From Evernia prunastri (lineage: Eukaryota; Ascomycota; Lecanoromycetes; Lecanorales; Parmeliaceae): a stretch of 64,000 nt of DNA. The notes beneath the pieces were generated by a model, which saw only the letters and a list, made by a program, of their open reading frames with translations, did no database searches and was not told the origin of the DNA. The stretch spans positions 1-64,000 of the forward strand of contig NKYR01000129.1 of assembly GCA_003184365.1 (NCBI GenBank). Direction: 5' to 3'. This document shows, piece after piece, positions 1 through 10,887 of this stretch. Numbering within the stretch: position 1 is the first letter of the stretch; each line of letters begins with the position of its first letter. A program made the translations under genes and the position numbers.

Positions 1-495
1 TATCTAGTTGTCTTATTCAATTTACCCCCATTAGACTTGACTCTGGGCACGGTTCTGACACTACGAATTGAATTCGTGGGCCTATACTTGTAAAATATAG
101 AACTATTATACGTTATATCAGAAAAAAACTTATAATATCTATAAGTTTTTCGAGCGAAATTCTGAAAAAGTAAATAAAAACTTTTAAATTCAAGTATTCT
201 ATATAACGTGTAATAACTTTATGTTATATTTACAATTAATGTGAGAAAGAGAATTAGATATAACGATTTTAGCGCAAGTAACTGTAAGCTTCAGATAGAC
301 GTAATTGTTCTTATACATATCTGAAATCTACGACTTTACGACTTTTTTACCCCCGGCCAAAAAAATCCAAATTCTTCCGCCCGGCTGAACCCTCCGCCAA
401 GGGTTTTCCAAAGTGCTGTAGGAGCCCCAAAGAAGGCTAGCCCATTTTTGGCAAATCTAACTTTACTTGATGAACATTCATTTTGAGGCCGGCGA

Positions 496-1040
496 CGAGA
501 TCCAGCTGTACGTGCTGCCGGCTACGAACCTGGTGCTACTAAGGTAGTCATCAGAGCCAAGAGATCTCATGTTGTTTTGGGCTCGTCCCAATGCGACACC
601 TACAAGGGACACTGGGATATGAAAACCACCCGACGCGTTGTTTACCTGACTCGTACTCAGGCCCGAAGCTGGTCTTATCTACCAGTGAAGTGATATCGTT
701 CTATCAACGCGACAGGATACCCTTGGATCCGGAGCCCGCTCTGAGACTGCTGAAAGTAGCGAGGGCAGGGAAGAACCGAAACGTCTACCTCACTCGCACT
801 GAGGCCCGAAGTCACTGCTGGGTGTGAAGGCAGTGATGGATGTGGTGTCGCCTAGACTATCGGGGTACGGATTTGGTTAGTGGGAATACTACANGGTGCA
901 AGGGGGGGTGATAATTCACGAAGATATGCTGACAACACCTCGCTACGCCTCCATGGCGGCGAATTTTATATGGAATACTGGGCTCATTGGGCAATTTCGA
1001 GCCCTCGATGAAGAACAAGAAGAAGGATTCGTAGAGGCAT
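496..1040 (+). pseudogene. Possible decayed coding fragments
   Basis: Two open frames look more protein-like than chance. One runs about 496-693 and includes the residues VVYLTRTQARSW; a near copy of that phrase, NVYLTRTEARS, is encoded near 780-815 in another frame. The second runs about 905-1040 and ends in a glutamate-rich tail and a stop. No start codon, no clean splice sites and no recognisable family were found, and an N at 894 interrupts the stretch. This may be a broken gene or an old duplicated fragment; it may also be chance. Confidence 0.25.
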
Positions 1041-1263
1041 GATATCAACAGGCAGGACGCGGCCACGATGTGGGGGGCCCCAGCGTAGTAGGGTACCCCC
1101 CCACAAGGATGCATGCAATGAGGCAGCAAGTGGATCCACACCGATTTGTATAGCCTCACTTTTGCTAGTGGGGCAATATGATTGGCTGGATTGGCTGGTA
1201 GATGGATTATGTAATCTCGCATAGTTGGCCCACTAAGGGACTAACTTCAGGGTAGTATGACAT

Positions 1264-1281
1264 AATCAATCAATCAATCAA

Positions 1282-1322
<41 letters not shown>
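1264..1322. repeat. Tetranucleotide microsatellite (ATCA)n
   Basis: About 14 units of ATCA in direct array, interrupted once near 1279-1282 by extra A residues. It is a simple sequence repeat with no visible coding role. Confidence 0.9.
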
Positions 1323-1323
<1 letters not shown>

Positions 1324-1539
1324 CATTCATTTTGATGCGCTCAAAATGATAGGCGGAGCTCTCCTTTTCCAACTATTCTCTTGATGAGTGTAGCATGCTC
1401 CGGGATATCCAATGGAAGCACCTAGATGGGTGTCCTGTTGTGAAAGCATATGTAATACTCCTATGACCGCAGAGGATCGAAAAGTGGAGAACGGTCAACG
1501 TGAACGACCCAGCTTCTCAACCTGCAAGCTTGACCGAAG

Positions 1540-3240
1540 ATGACACGTAGGATTGTACGTCCAATGGTCTGACGTTATATGCCAATGCTCATATCTGTAC
1601 AGGTCCGCACTTCCATCCAGCTGGGTATCCTCACGCTCTTCATCCTCCTCCTTATCTTTCTCCTCGACAACCGTTTCAATGTCCTCCCAGACGCGATACA
1701 CAATGCCCTTCCCGCTCACCACCCCGGTCTTGTCATCACTGACATAACGGTCGCGACCTGTTCCACGCTTAATATCCTCTCGAGCTGCAAGCTAGACCCT
1801 GGGAAATGGCATCGAGTGGAGAAGGACCTGTATCTCTCACGCGGCTGGCTCACCCACGCTTTTTTGCACATTGAACGAAAGCGAGAGTCAGAGTTGACTG
1901 AGAAGGATCGAGTCATCTTGGATGTTCGGGTAGCAAGCTTGGACCCCGTCACCTCAGAAAAGGACCAAGGGGCCGAACGCTGGGAATATCGCCCTGCAGG
2001 AATCTGGCTCAAGCGCACTTCCAAGCACCGCGAATCGGATAGCATCAGTGCAGTAACAGCTGTCGATGTGCTTTTTGGCTCGGACGCTGTAGAAGCGCGT
2101 CCGGGATGGATGCTAGCCTCACAGGCCCTTATCCTGCCTAATTCTGGCGGCGAAAACCAACAGGCTTATCTCAGTGTCCGCCGCGGCCCTCCACCGAACG
2201 TGGAAAAGCCGACCCTCCACGTAAATAAAGATGGCAGATTTAAGGTCCTTCAGGTAGCCGACTTGCACCTATCAACTGGTCCTGGGGTCTGCCGCGAACC
2301 TGAACCTGCACTGCATAACGGTGGGAAATGTGACGCAGATACTCGTACGCTCGCTTTCGTAAGTTCAGTCCTCGACAGCGAACGTCCTGATCTCGTCGTT
2401 CTCTCCGGTGACCAGGTAAATGGCGAGACAGCAGCGGACGCTCAATCCGCGGTTTTCAAATTCGCACATCTCTTCATAGACCGCAAAATTCCATTTGCAA
2501 CCATCTTCGGAAATCACGATGACGAGGGCTCCCTGTCGCGTGAAGCTCTTATGCAGCTTACCCACTCGTTACCTTATTCACTTTCCGAATTCGGGCCCTC
2601 AACTGTGGATGGGATAGGGAATTACTGTATCGAAGTGCTTGCACGCGGTACGTCTACGCACTCCGCTCTCACTTTGTACCTGCTAGATACCCACGGCTAC
2701 AGCCCCGACGAGCGCCAATTTCGGGGCTATGACTGGCTCAAAAAGAGTCAGATAGACTGGTTCAAGTCTACGAGTCAGGAGCTGAAGAATAGTCCTTCGC
2801 ATCAAGGCTATACACATCATCACATGGACATGGCTTTCATACATATACCGCTCCCTGAATACCGACTTGCTGATGATATCATCTTGTCCACTGGCCACCA
2901 GCCCGAGAATCCCACAGCGCCAGGCTTCAATAGCGGTTTCAAAGACGCACTGGTTGAGGAAGGTGTATTAGCTGTTTCTTGTGGGCATGATCACGTGAAC
3001 GATTATTGCTCGTTATCCAAGTCTGCGGACGACAAGCCGGAACTGTGGATGTGCTATGCAGGAGGCAGTGGGTTTGGAGGTTATGGTGGATACGGAGGAT
3101 ATCATAGGCGCGTAAGGATATTTGAGTTCGACATGAATGAGGCCCGGATTGTGACATGGAAGAGGGTCGAGTACGGGGAGACAGAGAAGCAGCTCGATAA
3201 GACAATCATCGTTGAGAGTGGAAGAGTAGTGGCTCCTTGA
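1540..3240 (+). CDS. DCR2: DCR2-like calcineurin-type metallophosphatase
   Basis: Predicted 550-residue protein of the Dcr2/Sia1 phosphatase family, which in yeast dephosphorylates Ire1 and affects cell-cycle timing. I place the start at 1540 (MTRRI) and a 48-nt intron at 1555-1602; the join gives MTRRIVRTSIQLGILTLF, a better N terminus than the in-frame ATG at 1579. A hydrophobic segment at about residues 12-32 suggests a signal anchor. The metallophosphoesterase motifs appear in order: ADLH near 225, GDQVNG near 274, GNHDDEG near 308 and GHDHVNDYC near 467. A glycine/tyrosine-rich loop (GGYGGYGGY) follows near 495. The metal-binding residues are all present, so it should be active. The gene ends 192 bases before the convergent VPS5. 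The family call is firm; the exact substrate is inferred. Confidence 0.88.
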
Positions 3241-3432
3241 GAGTGGTCAAAGCCTAAGGAGCAATGATATTTGAGAGTTAGCGTACTCATACATAGGGCA
3301 TGACGTTGAATGTAGTGGCGTTCTGAGAATACCGCCAGTGACATGAATTTCTACGAGAGACATGTGGCAGTAAAGATGCTCCACCTCAGCTTGAAGAGTA
3401 GGCGAACATTAGTGGCAGAATAAGCAGAGTCC

Positions 3433-5640
3433 TTATTCTTCCCGGTCAACTGTGGCAATGGCCGCGACCCCCTGCTCACTCTTGCCTTCCTCTAGTTCGC
3501 TCGTATTACTTTGTTGCGCTCGGTGCTGCTCTTCGCCCTCGGGCTGCCCGTCGTTTGGCTGTAAGGGTGATGGAGCAATAGTGGGCGGTTTGAAAAAGGG
3601 TTCGCCGTCCTCATCAGCATCGAGCTGCATCAGAAAAGTTTCCCAAAGTTCGATCAACTGAGATGTCGATTTCAGAATGACACTTACCAGGGGCACAGAG
3701 GACGAACATACCTCTTTCTGCGCCTCTATGGCTCCCTCCAAGAAGGTCTCTACCCCACTTTTGAAATCCTCAACTTTCTCTCGTTCAAACCTCTCCAACT
3801 CTCCTCTCATAAGTCTCCCCATGTCCTCAAAAAGTAGCCTGGCCTGATGACTCCTTCTTTCCCCGTCCCCAACATCAGCCTGTAATTGGTTCAAGCGATC
3901 TTGCTGGGTCCTTCCGCTCCTCAAAACTTTCTCCTGGGTAGCTCGACGCTTCTGAAGTTCCGCCTCGGCACTGTGCCAGGAATGAAAGGATTTTTGGCGC
4001 TGAGCAAACGCAGTTTTGATGGACGCGATCAGGCGGATGTATTCGTCTACTGTGATGCCGAGGGTAAGAACATCCTGTTGGGCTTGGCGTTCGTAGAGCT
4101 CGCGGATACGAAGCTGTAAGTCTGAAAGCCCTTCGAGAGGCGTGGAGAGGGACACGGAGAGTTCGACCGCAGAAAGCGCATGCAACGAAGCAGAGAAATC
4201 GCCTGCTGCTTCTGCGAGTCCTTTTCGCTGCGCGACTACCGCATCGATGGATTTGAGGAGAGATTTCAACTGATTCTCGAGAGCGTCAAGGTAAATTTTC
4301 CGATCGTGGAACCAATCGTCGTGCTCAATGAACTTGCCGCCGGTAGTAACGCCAAGCCCTAAAGAACTGAACATTCCTTTGCTTTCGCCGAGGCCGGGTT
4401 CTTTGTGCTCTCGATGCTTGACATCCATATTGAAAGCATCACTTTCAAGGAATATTTTGAGGTCACCGTCGTGCTGAAGTATTGGGTGAGTGGCAGTTTT
4501 GTTTAGCATCTTTTCCAATGCGGATCTTCTCGACTCTACAAAGTTGCTGTCAAAGCGACCAACGGCTTGCTTTTCAGGAGGGGGAGGGACAACGACCCCA
4601 GGATTGCTATTGTGCAACGAATTGTAGAGCCATAAGAAATCGCGATAGCGCCGGCTAACGGCGAACTCGGGCTGCTTATATGCTTTTGAGGACGTCTATT
4701 ACCGTTAGAATTGCGACCCTCTAGAGTGAGTCGCCTTGGCGAAGAATCATACCTTCGTCCGAACTTGATAGACAATGTGACTGCTAGTCAAGTCTCCAAC
4801 CTTGTGCGGGTCGCCAACTGTAACATCAAAACTAGGTCTTGCGGCCTGCTCGATACTGACGCTAGGTTGCGTTGGCCTCCGTGGGTTTTCTATTCCTCCA
4901 GGAGCTGGTTGGCCCGGCTGTGGGTACCTTTGTCTTGAGGTCGTTGAGCTTCTGTCGTCATCAGCGGGATCCATCGAGTCCACCATACCCCTATTTATGG
5001 GTGGCTGCGATGAGGGCGTGGACCGGGCATTGCGTGTGGGTAATGCCTGCTCTTTGGATGGGGGTGCAGGAGGCACTTCGGCTTCTGAGGAGTTGGGGAT
5101 TTCGCCTAATGGGCCGAGTGGTCCAAAAGAGTCATCAATGGCTTCTAGGCGTGTAGGTTGTGCTCCAACCTTTCGCGGCGTCCGAGGACCTCTGATACTC
5201 GGGGACCTTGGTGTAGAAGCTACCGAGAGAGAGGATGTCTGAGGTTCTTTGGCTCTGATTTCCAAATCTAGGAAAATCGATGAGTCCGAGTGAGAGGATA
5301 AATTGGCTAACAGACAGACCCTGTTCTCCTCCTTCTGCAGCTTTGGTAAGATTTGCATTGGAGCTTGACCGTGAGGGAACATCTGCCTACAATCAATGAC
5401 AATGACAGGTGGGACGGCGTCGTGCGGTGATTACATACCACCCCATGGCGAATCCTCCGCATCCATTGGAAAAAGGATCTTGGGTATATTAGAGCTGATG
5501 TCCAAATTAAAGAGCGTGTCGGTTGTATCCGTGGAGCATCGAGGTGTAGGAGCGTCCTCGGCTTTTCCGACGCTTGGCGTCCCCGCTGAGCCCGCATTTC
5601 CCTTCATATTGCCTTTGAAAACCTCACGATTATGATCCAT
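3433..5640 (-). CDS. VPS5: Sorting nexin Vps5 (retromer, PX-BAR)
   Basis: Predicted 662-residue retromer sorting nexin, which binds endosomal phosphoinositides and bends membrane for endosome-to-Golgi recycling. Five exons: 5640-5439, 5382-5320, 5267-4753, 4695-3712 and 3657-3433; all joins keep frame. The N terminus is disordered and contains the conserved SPWGD (formed across intron 1) and a TPRSP / VGAQPTRLEA stretch typical of fungal Vps5. The PX domain starts near residue 235 (FDVTVGDP) and includes FAVSRRYRDFLWLY, split by intron 3. The BAR coiled-coil domain fills about residues 380-640. Intron 4 (3711-3658, 54 nt) is a multiple of three and lacks stops, so it reads through; removing it restores AQKELIELWETFL. 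Its promoter lies in 5641-6074. The family call is secure; the exact start (5640 versus 5679) is less so. Confidence 0.9.
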
Positions 5641-6074
5641 AACAGATGCTTTCAAAAAGGCGCATTCAGAAATTTCCACTTTCTCATGAGTTCAACTTTT
5701 GCAATTCATCTACTGACAATAAATGATGGAGTGAATCAGAGAAAGAGAGACTACAGCGACGCCCCTTCCTCATTTACCACTTATATAGACATATTTGGCG
5801 CCAGCGGAATCGGATTCGTCTGCTGTTTGAGTTGTCTGCAACGTTGCCTACAGAAAACATCTGTCACGGATGGCGCGTTCGGATGCTTGGTTACTGCATA
5901 GATGTGATACTATCGCCATTCTTGCTGCTGCTTCAGAACATGTCTTGAGCTATGAAACGAAGCGCTGCGCCTTTCCTCTCCCTTGCATGATAGCTTTCTA
6001 AAAGAGCCGCTGGTAACGAACGCTGCAGCTGTACTTGGCTGCAGAATGTGTTGCATTTCTGGTGCTGGGCAATG
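5641..6074. promoter_or_regulatory. Intergenic, VPS5 upstream and MED11 3' region
   Basis: 434 bases between two minus-strand genes. It should contain the MED11 3' UTR and the VPS5 promoter. I saw no coding frame with family similarity and no specific regulatory motif. Confidence 0.4.
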
Positions 6075-6716
6075 CTATCTCTCTTCTTGGCCATCATCAT
6101 CGAAGAAGCCGAGTCCTCCCGCATCCAGATTTCCTTCCTCAAGCTCAGATACAAATACTTCAGCTTCTCCCCACAACTCTGCATTCATCTCCATTCCCAC
6201 CTTGTCGTTTCTGCTATTTAGCCAACCTACGTCCAGATTACCAAGACCACCACCTATAATAACTCCTTTGTTGCCCCCGCCCGCCCCCAATGATGACGCA
6301 TTCGGAGGACTAGCCTGGGCAGTTGAAGGAACAGCCAGACTTGTTGGTGAATCCTTTGTGACTACTTCAGCAAGTAGAATGTCTGCCTCCTCAAGCGCAT
6401 AGATCTGGCGTCTAAGGTTCACATCCACCGAAGAAAGTAGGGCAAAGTATTGCGATGTCGCCGCTGTAAATGATGCTCTTTGTTGTTCCGGTGATACGGG
6501 CTGGCTTGGCAGGCCGTCTGCTGGTGCACCGGCCGTGGGCTTTATCAAAGCTTTGAGGGCAAAGCCTGCCGATTGTAGTAATTTGGAAACATCCTAATTC
6601 CAATCTCAGTATGCGTCGAATGGCACATGTCCTTGCTGAGCCTTCACCTTGTCAATATTATTCAGCTGTTTGATGCGTTCACTTGCAGAGAAGACTGTGA
6701 GATGGTCATGGGGCAT
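6075..6716 (-). CDS. MED11: Mediator complex subunit Med11
   Basis: Predicted 195-residue head-module subunit of Mediator, the coactivator bridging transcription factors and RNA polymerase II. Two exons: 6716-6648 and 6593-6075, with a 54-nt GT-AG intron (6647-6594). The first exon encodes MPHDHLTVFSASERIKQLNN, containing the signature ERIKQLNNIDK of fungal Med11; after the join, DVSKLLQSAGFALKALIKP continues the helical core. The C-terminal half is low-complexity and acidic. The gene is divergent from TAF5 across a shared promoter at 6717-7225, so two parts of the Pol II machinery share an upstream region. The first exon is short and easily missed. Confidence 0.87.
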
Positions 6717-7225
6717 ATTGTAAACTTAGAATGCCTCCAAAGCCTTTGTGTACCGTTGATTTCATAACTTGTCGAGGTACATATTCAGACTTTATCAAAG
6801 AAAGAAAAGCGAAAGAGGTAGCGTCTTGCAGATAAATAGAATGCGGCTCAATTGTACTCGTAAACTCAATTTGATTTTGAGGAGTTTGAGAGACTAGAGT
6901 ACACTACCTACCTAGAGCTGGTGCTGCAAGTGTTGAGATTTCTCGTGATAGTATGTACTCCGTAGGGCTGAATAGTGCAAATTCCAGCAAGGCAGCTACT
7001 ATACAACTCTGAAATCGGTTCAGCATTACCTTACTTTAACATTTTTTCCCCTTGGATTGCCTTCTAGATCCCATTAGCTAAATTTTCTTGTCTCATTCCT
7101 TTCTGCCTATATGATGGTAGAGGTCATCTCCGACTCTCAGATTCTGATCATAGCAGATACGCCTTTTAACATTGGAGGATATCTGTCTCCTGCGTGAACG
7201 TCAATCTATCGTCGAGCCCGTCATC
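6717..7225. promoter_or_regulatory. Divergent promoter MED11 / TAF5
   Basis: 509 bases between the start codons of two divergently transcribed Pol II machinery genes. It contains a TACTCCGTA motif at about 6956-6964 that recurs elsewhere in the window. No coding frame is supported. Confidence 0.5.
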
Positions 7226-10200
7226 ATGTCCGCGCAGCATTCAGGGAGTGCCTCAGTACCTCGACCTACAGCCAACGGCGTCGGCGCCGGTGGTATGACT
7301 TCTTCTCAGCAGAGAACAGATTCTCAAGCAGGCCCTAGCACGACTACCGGACAATCTGGAAGCATGTCCCAATCAAATCTGAACAACATTGTAAGAGACA
7401 AAAATTCACTCTTAATCTTATCTGCTTTCTGTCTTTCTGAAGAAACTATTATATGCCCCAAATTTGTAAAGTCTGTTCCAAAAAAAAACCCAGTGTTTCG
7501 ATTTCGACAGGAGTCGGTACGATTTAAAGGAGAAGCCGGCCCGCTTTCTGGAAGCTGTTCGGCTCAAAATAAGTAGAACAAAACTATCCATGCGGTGCTG
7601 TTGCCGTACTTAGCATCAACACATCATGTGCTCGCCGCGGATTCTACGCATCAGGGCCCTTTCCGCATCCTCTATCAATCATTCAACATCGCTCCTTCCA
7701 GTCCGTAACCTGTCTCGGCCTAAAATAGCAAAGCCAGGTGCCAACCAAAATTCGATTGGTGAAAAGATCCACCCTCGACAAAATTTGAGACAGAGCGAGC
7801 GTCTAGCACCATCCGAAACCCTTCAAGCCTCTTTGCTCTATCAAGCATCCCTGTTCCGTACATGCACGATCAAGAGCGTGCATCGATGCTGCTGGCGGTA
7901 GCCACACCAGACTAGACCACAATGGTCCCTCTTCTTTCGGACATCAAGCGTGTGTATCTCTAAGGAAGTCGTCGGCAATCGTGCGCTGGAGTCGCAGCGC
8001 GTAAGCCCGCCTAGAGAATCCTATCAGAACTACATCTTCCAAGGAGGTACCCATTCAGATTCTCCGCGAACAAATATGGTACGTCCCGTGCTGGAATCAA
8101 TCGACGATGAAACCGTGTGTAAGCGGAATCGCACACGAAGTCACCACACCTAACATAAAGCTCGGAACGTTCGATCCTGGGCTATCTCTAAGTTTTATAC
8201 GTTTGCCTTCTTGCCTTTTGACTATCTATGCCTAAAGCTCCGTGTCACAGTCCTTCTTCCGTTAATTGACGTTTCTTCTATCTATTTGCATAGAATACGT
8301 CGAGATAATGGACGCTGATGTGATTTCTCAGGTCATTGAGTATTTGTCAAAAAAAGGCTATAGCAAGACAGAGTCTATGCTTAGGCAAGAGTCTGCGAAT
8401 CAAGACGTTGAGGGTAGACCCATCAATACTAAAGCTGAAGAGACTGGTGGAGCTAAGTACGGAAAAGCTTTCGGTGAGTACCATAAATTGTCCCATTCGC
8501 GCTAAGTTCCTACTGAACTTCGTCCGAGGATTGATGCGCTCGTGGATTGAAGAAAGTCTCGATATCTACAAGGTGAGGTGAAAGTTGTTCTTGGCCTTGC
8601 AGCCACTGACAATCTCTTAGCCCGATTTACGACGTCTTCTCTGGCCAATCTTCGTCTACTCATTCCTCAATCTCGCGTCCGGTTTTTTCCCCAAAGACAG
8701 TGCCCACTTCTTCGAGTCGTTCAAGTCCGTATTTGGAAAAGAGCACGGGGACGATCTCCGAGCGCTTCAGCCTATCTCACTACCTGAACACGTGTCCAGC
8801 AATGACACTGCGAAGATCTATCGTAGCAACAAGTATAGAATCACACTCAGCCAGGTGGCCTTCTTGAACCTTGTTCAATTCTTGGAGTCAAAGGAAAGGG
8901 ATGGAGGGGCAGTCATAGTAGGGGTGATACAGAGCTACCTGCAGGTTGTTACAATCGACCGGGTTACAGACGATCAAAACAGCCTTGCAAGACTGCTGAA
9001 GCGGGCGAGAGCCAACGAAGACTACCCGGCTGAAGATGAAGGGATTCCAGGTCACAATCCCGGATCCGCGAATGTAGACAGAAGCGCGGGTTCAACCGTC
9101 TTGACGCGATTAAAGCTTGGGCATATGCCTCTGGAGTCGGAGTTGATGAGTGACGTTCGTGCAGAGCTAGAAGACGAAGATGCGAAGAACCCTCCTGCCA
9201 GTGGGCAAGACTTGCTAATTCAACGTTTTGAGCAGCGAATCAAACGGGAGGAAAGTGAAGACGCTCCTGCTCGTAACGAGTTACAATTACCGCCATCCAT
9301 CGCCCGCGACGTCGCCATGGAGGTTCAAAAGGTCAAAGAAGATCGCGATCGATTCAAGATCGAAGGCAGGACTGGAGGCGTGGGCCCTGGTGTCAGTGTG
9401 ACAATGTTTACGTTCCACAACACATACGACAGGTAGTTGCTCAATGACCACTCTGCACTAAGACTCTACTGACATACAGACGTGCCTCAGTATAAACTGT
9501 TTGGACTTTTCTGAAGACAATATACTCGTAGCCGCAGGTATGAGCGAATCCTACATCCGCGTTTGGAGCCTTGACGGCAAAGCTCTACCAACGACGGTGC
9601 AACCTGGGTCTACGGAACAAGGACCATCTGCGTCTCGTCGTCTCATAGGTCATTCTGGGCCCGTATATGCGGTTGCATTTTCGCCATCTATCGCTTCATC
9701 AAATCCTCTGGCTCCTTCCACCAATTCGAAACACCTTCTCTCTTCTTCCGCTGATAAATCCGTACGTCTCTGGTCTCTCGAGACCTGGACCTGTCTTGTC
9801 GTTTACAAGGGTCACGATCATCCGGTGTGGGACGTGAAATGGGCCCCGTTCGGTCTCTACTTCCTGACCGGCTCCCTTGATAGAACATGTCGCTTGTGGA
9901 GGACGGACCATATCGAGGATCTCCGTATATTTGCTGGTCATGATAAGGATGTCGATACTGTATGCTTTCATCCAAACAGTGCCTATGTCTTTACTGGAAG
10001 CAGCGACAGGATTGTTCGCATGTGGGCCGTTGCAAATGGGTACCCTGTGCGTATGTTCACAGGTCATACCGGCAACATCACCTCCTTGGCTTGCAGCCCT
10101 AGTGGCAAAATACTCGCTTCTGCTGATGACGCGGGCACCATTATCCTCTGGGATCTTGGGCCAGGAAAGCTCAAGAAGCGAATGCGTGGCCACGGAAAAG

Positions 10201-10529
10201 GGGGAATATGGTCGTTAAGCTGGAGTGTCGAGTCGACAGTCCTTGCTTCCGGAGGCGCAGACGGTACAGTCCGCATTTGGGATATTGCAGTGGGAAACGA
10301 TGCAAGTGGTCAGGGTAGGGTCATTGGGGAAGGAGGTGCAGGACAGAAGATTGATGGGAATGCCGCGCAAATGCAGGCTGTGGCTGGTGCGGGCGCAAAA
10401 AAGAAAGGCAAAGACGTGGTGGTCACGTCAGATCAGATCAGTGCTTTTCCAACTAAGAAGAGTCCAGTGTACAAGGTCAGATTCACCAGACAAAACCTTG
10501 TGGTCGCTGGAGGGGCATTCCTGAACTGA
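7226..10529 (+). CDS. TAF5: TFIID subunit TAF5 (also SAGA), WD40 protein
   Basis: Predicted 733-residue scaffold subunit of TFIID and SAGA. Five exons: 7226-7390, 8332-8473, 8529-8572, 8621-9432 and 9491-10529; lengths sum to a multiple of three. The LisH motif (VIEYLSKKGYSKTESMLR) begins exactly at exon 2, followed by the NTD2 domain (SWIEESLDIYK, PDLRRLLWPIFVYSF) and the linker MFTFHNTYDS. A WD40 propeller with at least six repeats (GHSGPVYAVAFSP, GHDHPVWDVKWAP, GHDKDVDTVCFHP and others) fills exon 5. It ends YKVRFTRQNLVVAGGAFLN, as in the family. Intron 1 is 941 nt, very long for this window. An alternative start inside it (ATG at 8309, MDADVISQ) would also encode the LisH motif, so the first exon is less certain than the rest. 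Confidence 0.92.
7391..8331 (+). other. Unusually long first intron of TAF5
   Basis: 941 nt from GTAAGA to TTCTCAG. Joining 7390 to 8332 keeps phase 0 and gives SNLNNI-VIEYLSKKGYS, which fits the family. Short open frames inside (for example 7626-7901 and 7950-8153) show no recognisable domain. It may contain an inserted repeat or an internal promoter for a shorter TAF5 transcript beginning at 8309. Confidence 0.6.
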
Positions 10530-10887
10530 AAGCGTCTCGACAAGGAGGTACGGCACTCAGTGTTCGACGGCCGTGGATTTACTCGGGTGGTAAGAACTGC
10601 AGAGTAGAGCGTTGATCTCTGATCTCTCAGGCTTTTCAAGACGGTCCTGAGGTGTCCTTTGACTGTGTCATCCATCGAGGTCTCGCGTGGATCTCACGTC
10701 TTACGTGATACCTTGATCCGGATTCTTTGTACATACTACAACTATTAACAATCTTTGATACTTGGACTATCTATCTATTTCGGTCTTCCTCCGTGCGGAA
10801 GAAGCGAGGTCTCCATGATTCCAGAGATCCTCTGCCGTGAGAAAATATCTAACACCCATCAATGGAAGTATGGTTGCTTGCTTACTT
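10530..10887. other. Convergent intergenic region
   Basis: 358 bases between the stop codons of TAF5 and the minus-strand gene at 10888. It should hold both 3' UTRs; nothing else is seen. Confidence 0.45.

Larger units (their letters stand above)
1..1539. other. AT-rich to low-information region without a clear gene
   Basis: The first 350 bases are strongly AT-rich and rich in TA steps, with no usable reading frame; this looks like decayed, possibly RIP-mutated, repeat DNA. From about 490 to 1040 short coding-like frames occur (described separately), with one ambiguous base at 894. Positions 1264-1322 hold a tetranucleotide repeat. The last 200 bases are probably the promoter and 5' leader of the phosphatase gene starting at 1540. 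Confidence 0.6.

Noticed and set aside
857..1222. 121-residue minus-strand frame at the left end
   Set aside because: It runs over an ambiguous base, has no recognisable motif and overlaps better plus-strand frames on the other strand.
1264..1322. CRISPR-like or satellite array
   Set aside because: It is a plain four-base microsatellite in a eukaryotic genome.
1579..1602. ATG at 1579 as start of the DCR2-like gene
   Set aside because: An upstream ATG at 1540 joined by a 48-nt intron gives a better N terminus (MTRRIVRTSIQLG); the 1579 ATG lies inside that intron.
4802..5242. 146-residue plus-strand frame
   Set aside because: It is antisense to the VPS5 exon carrying conserved sequence; composition is that of a shadow frame.
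9699..10193. 164-residue minus-strand frame in TAF5
   Set aside because: Antisense shadow of the WD40 exon.
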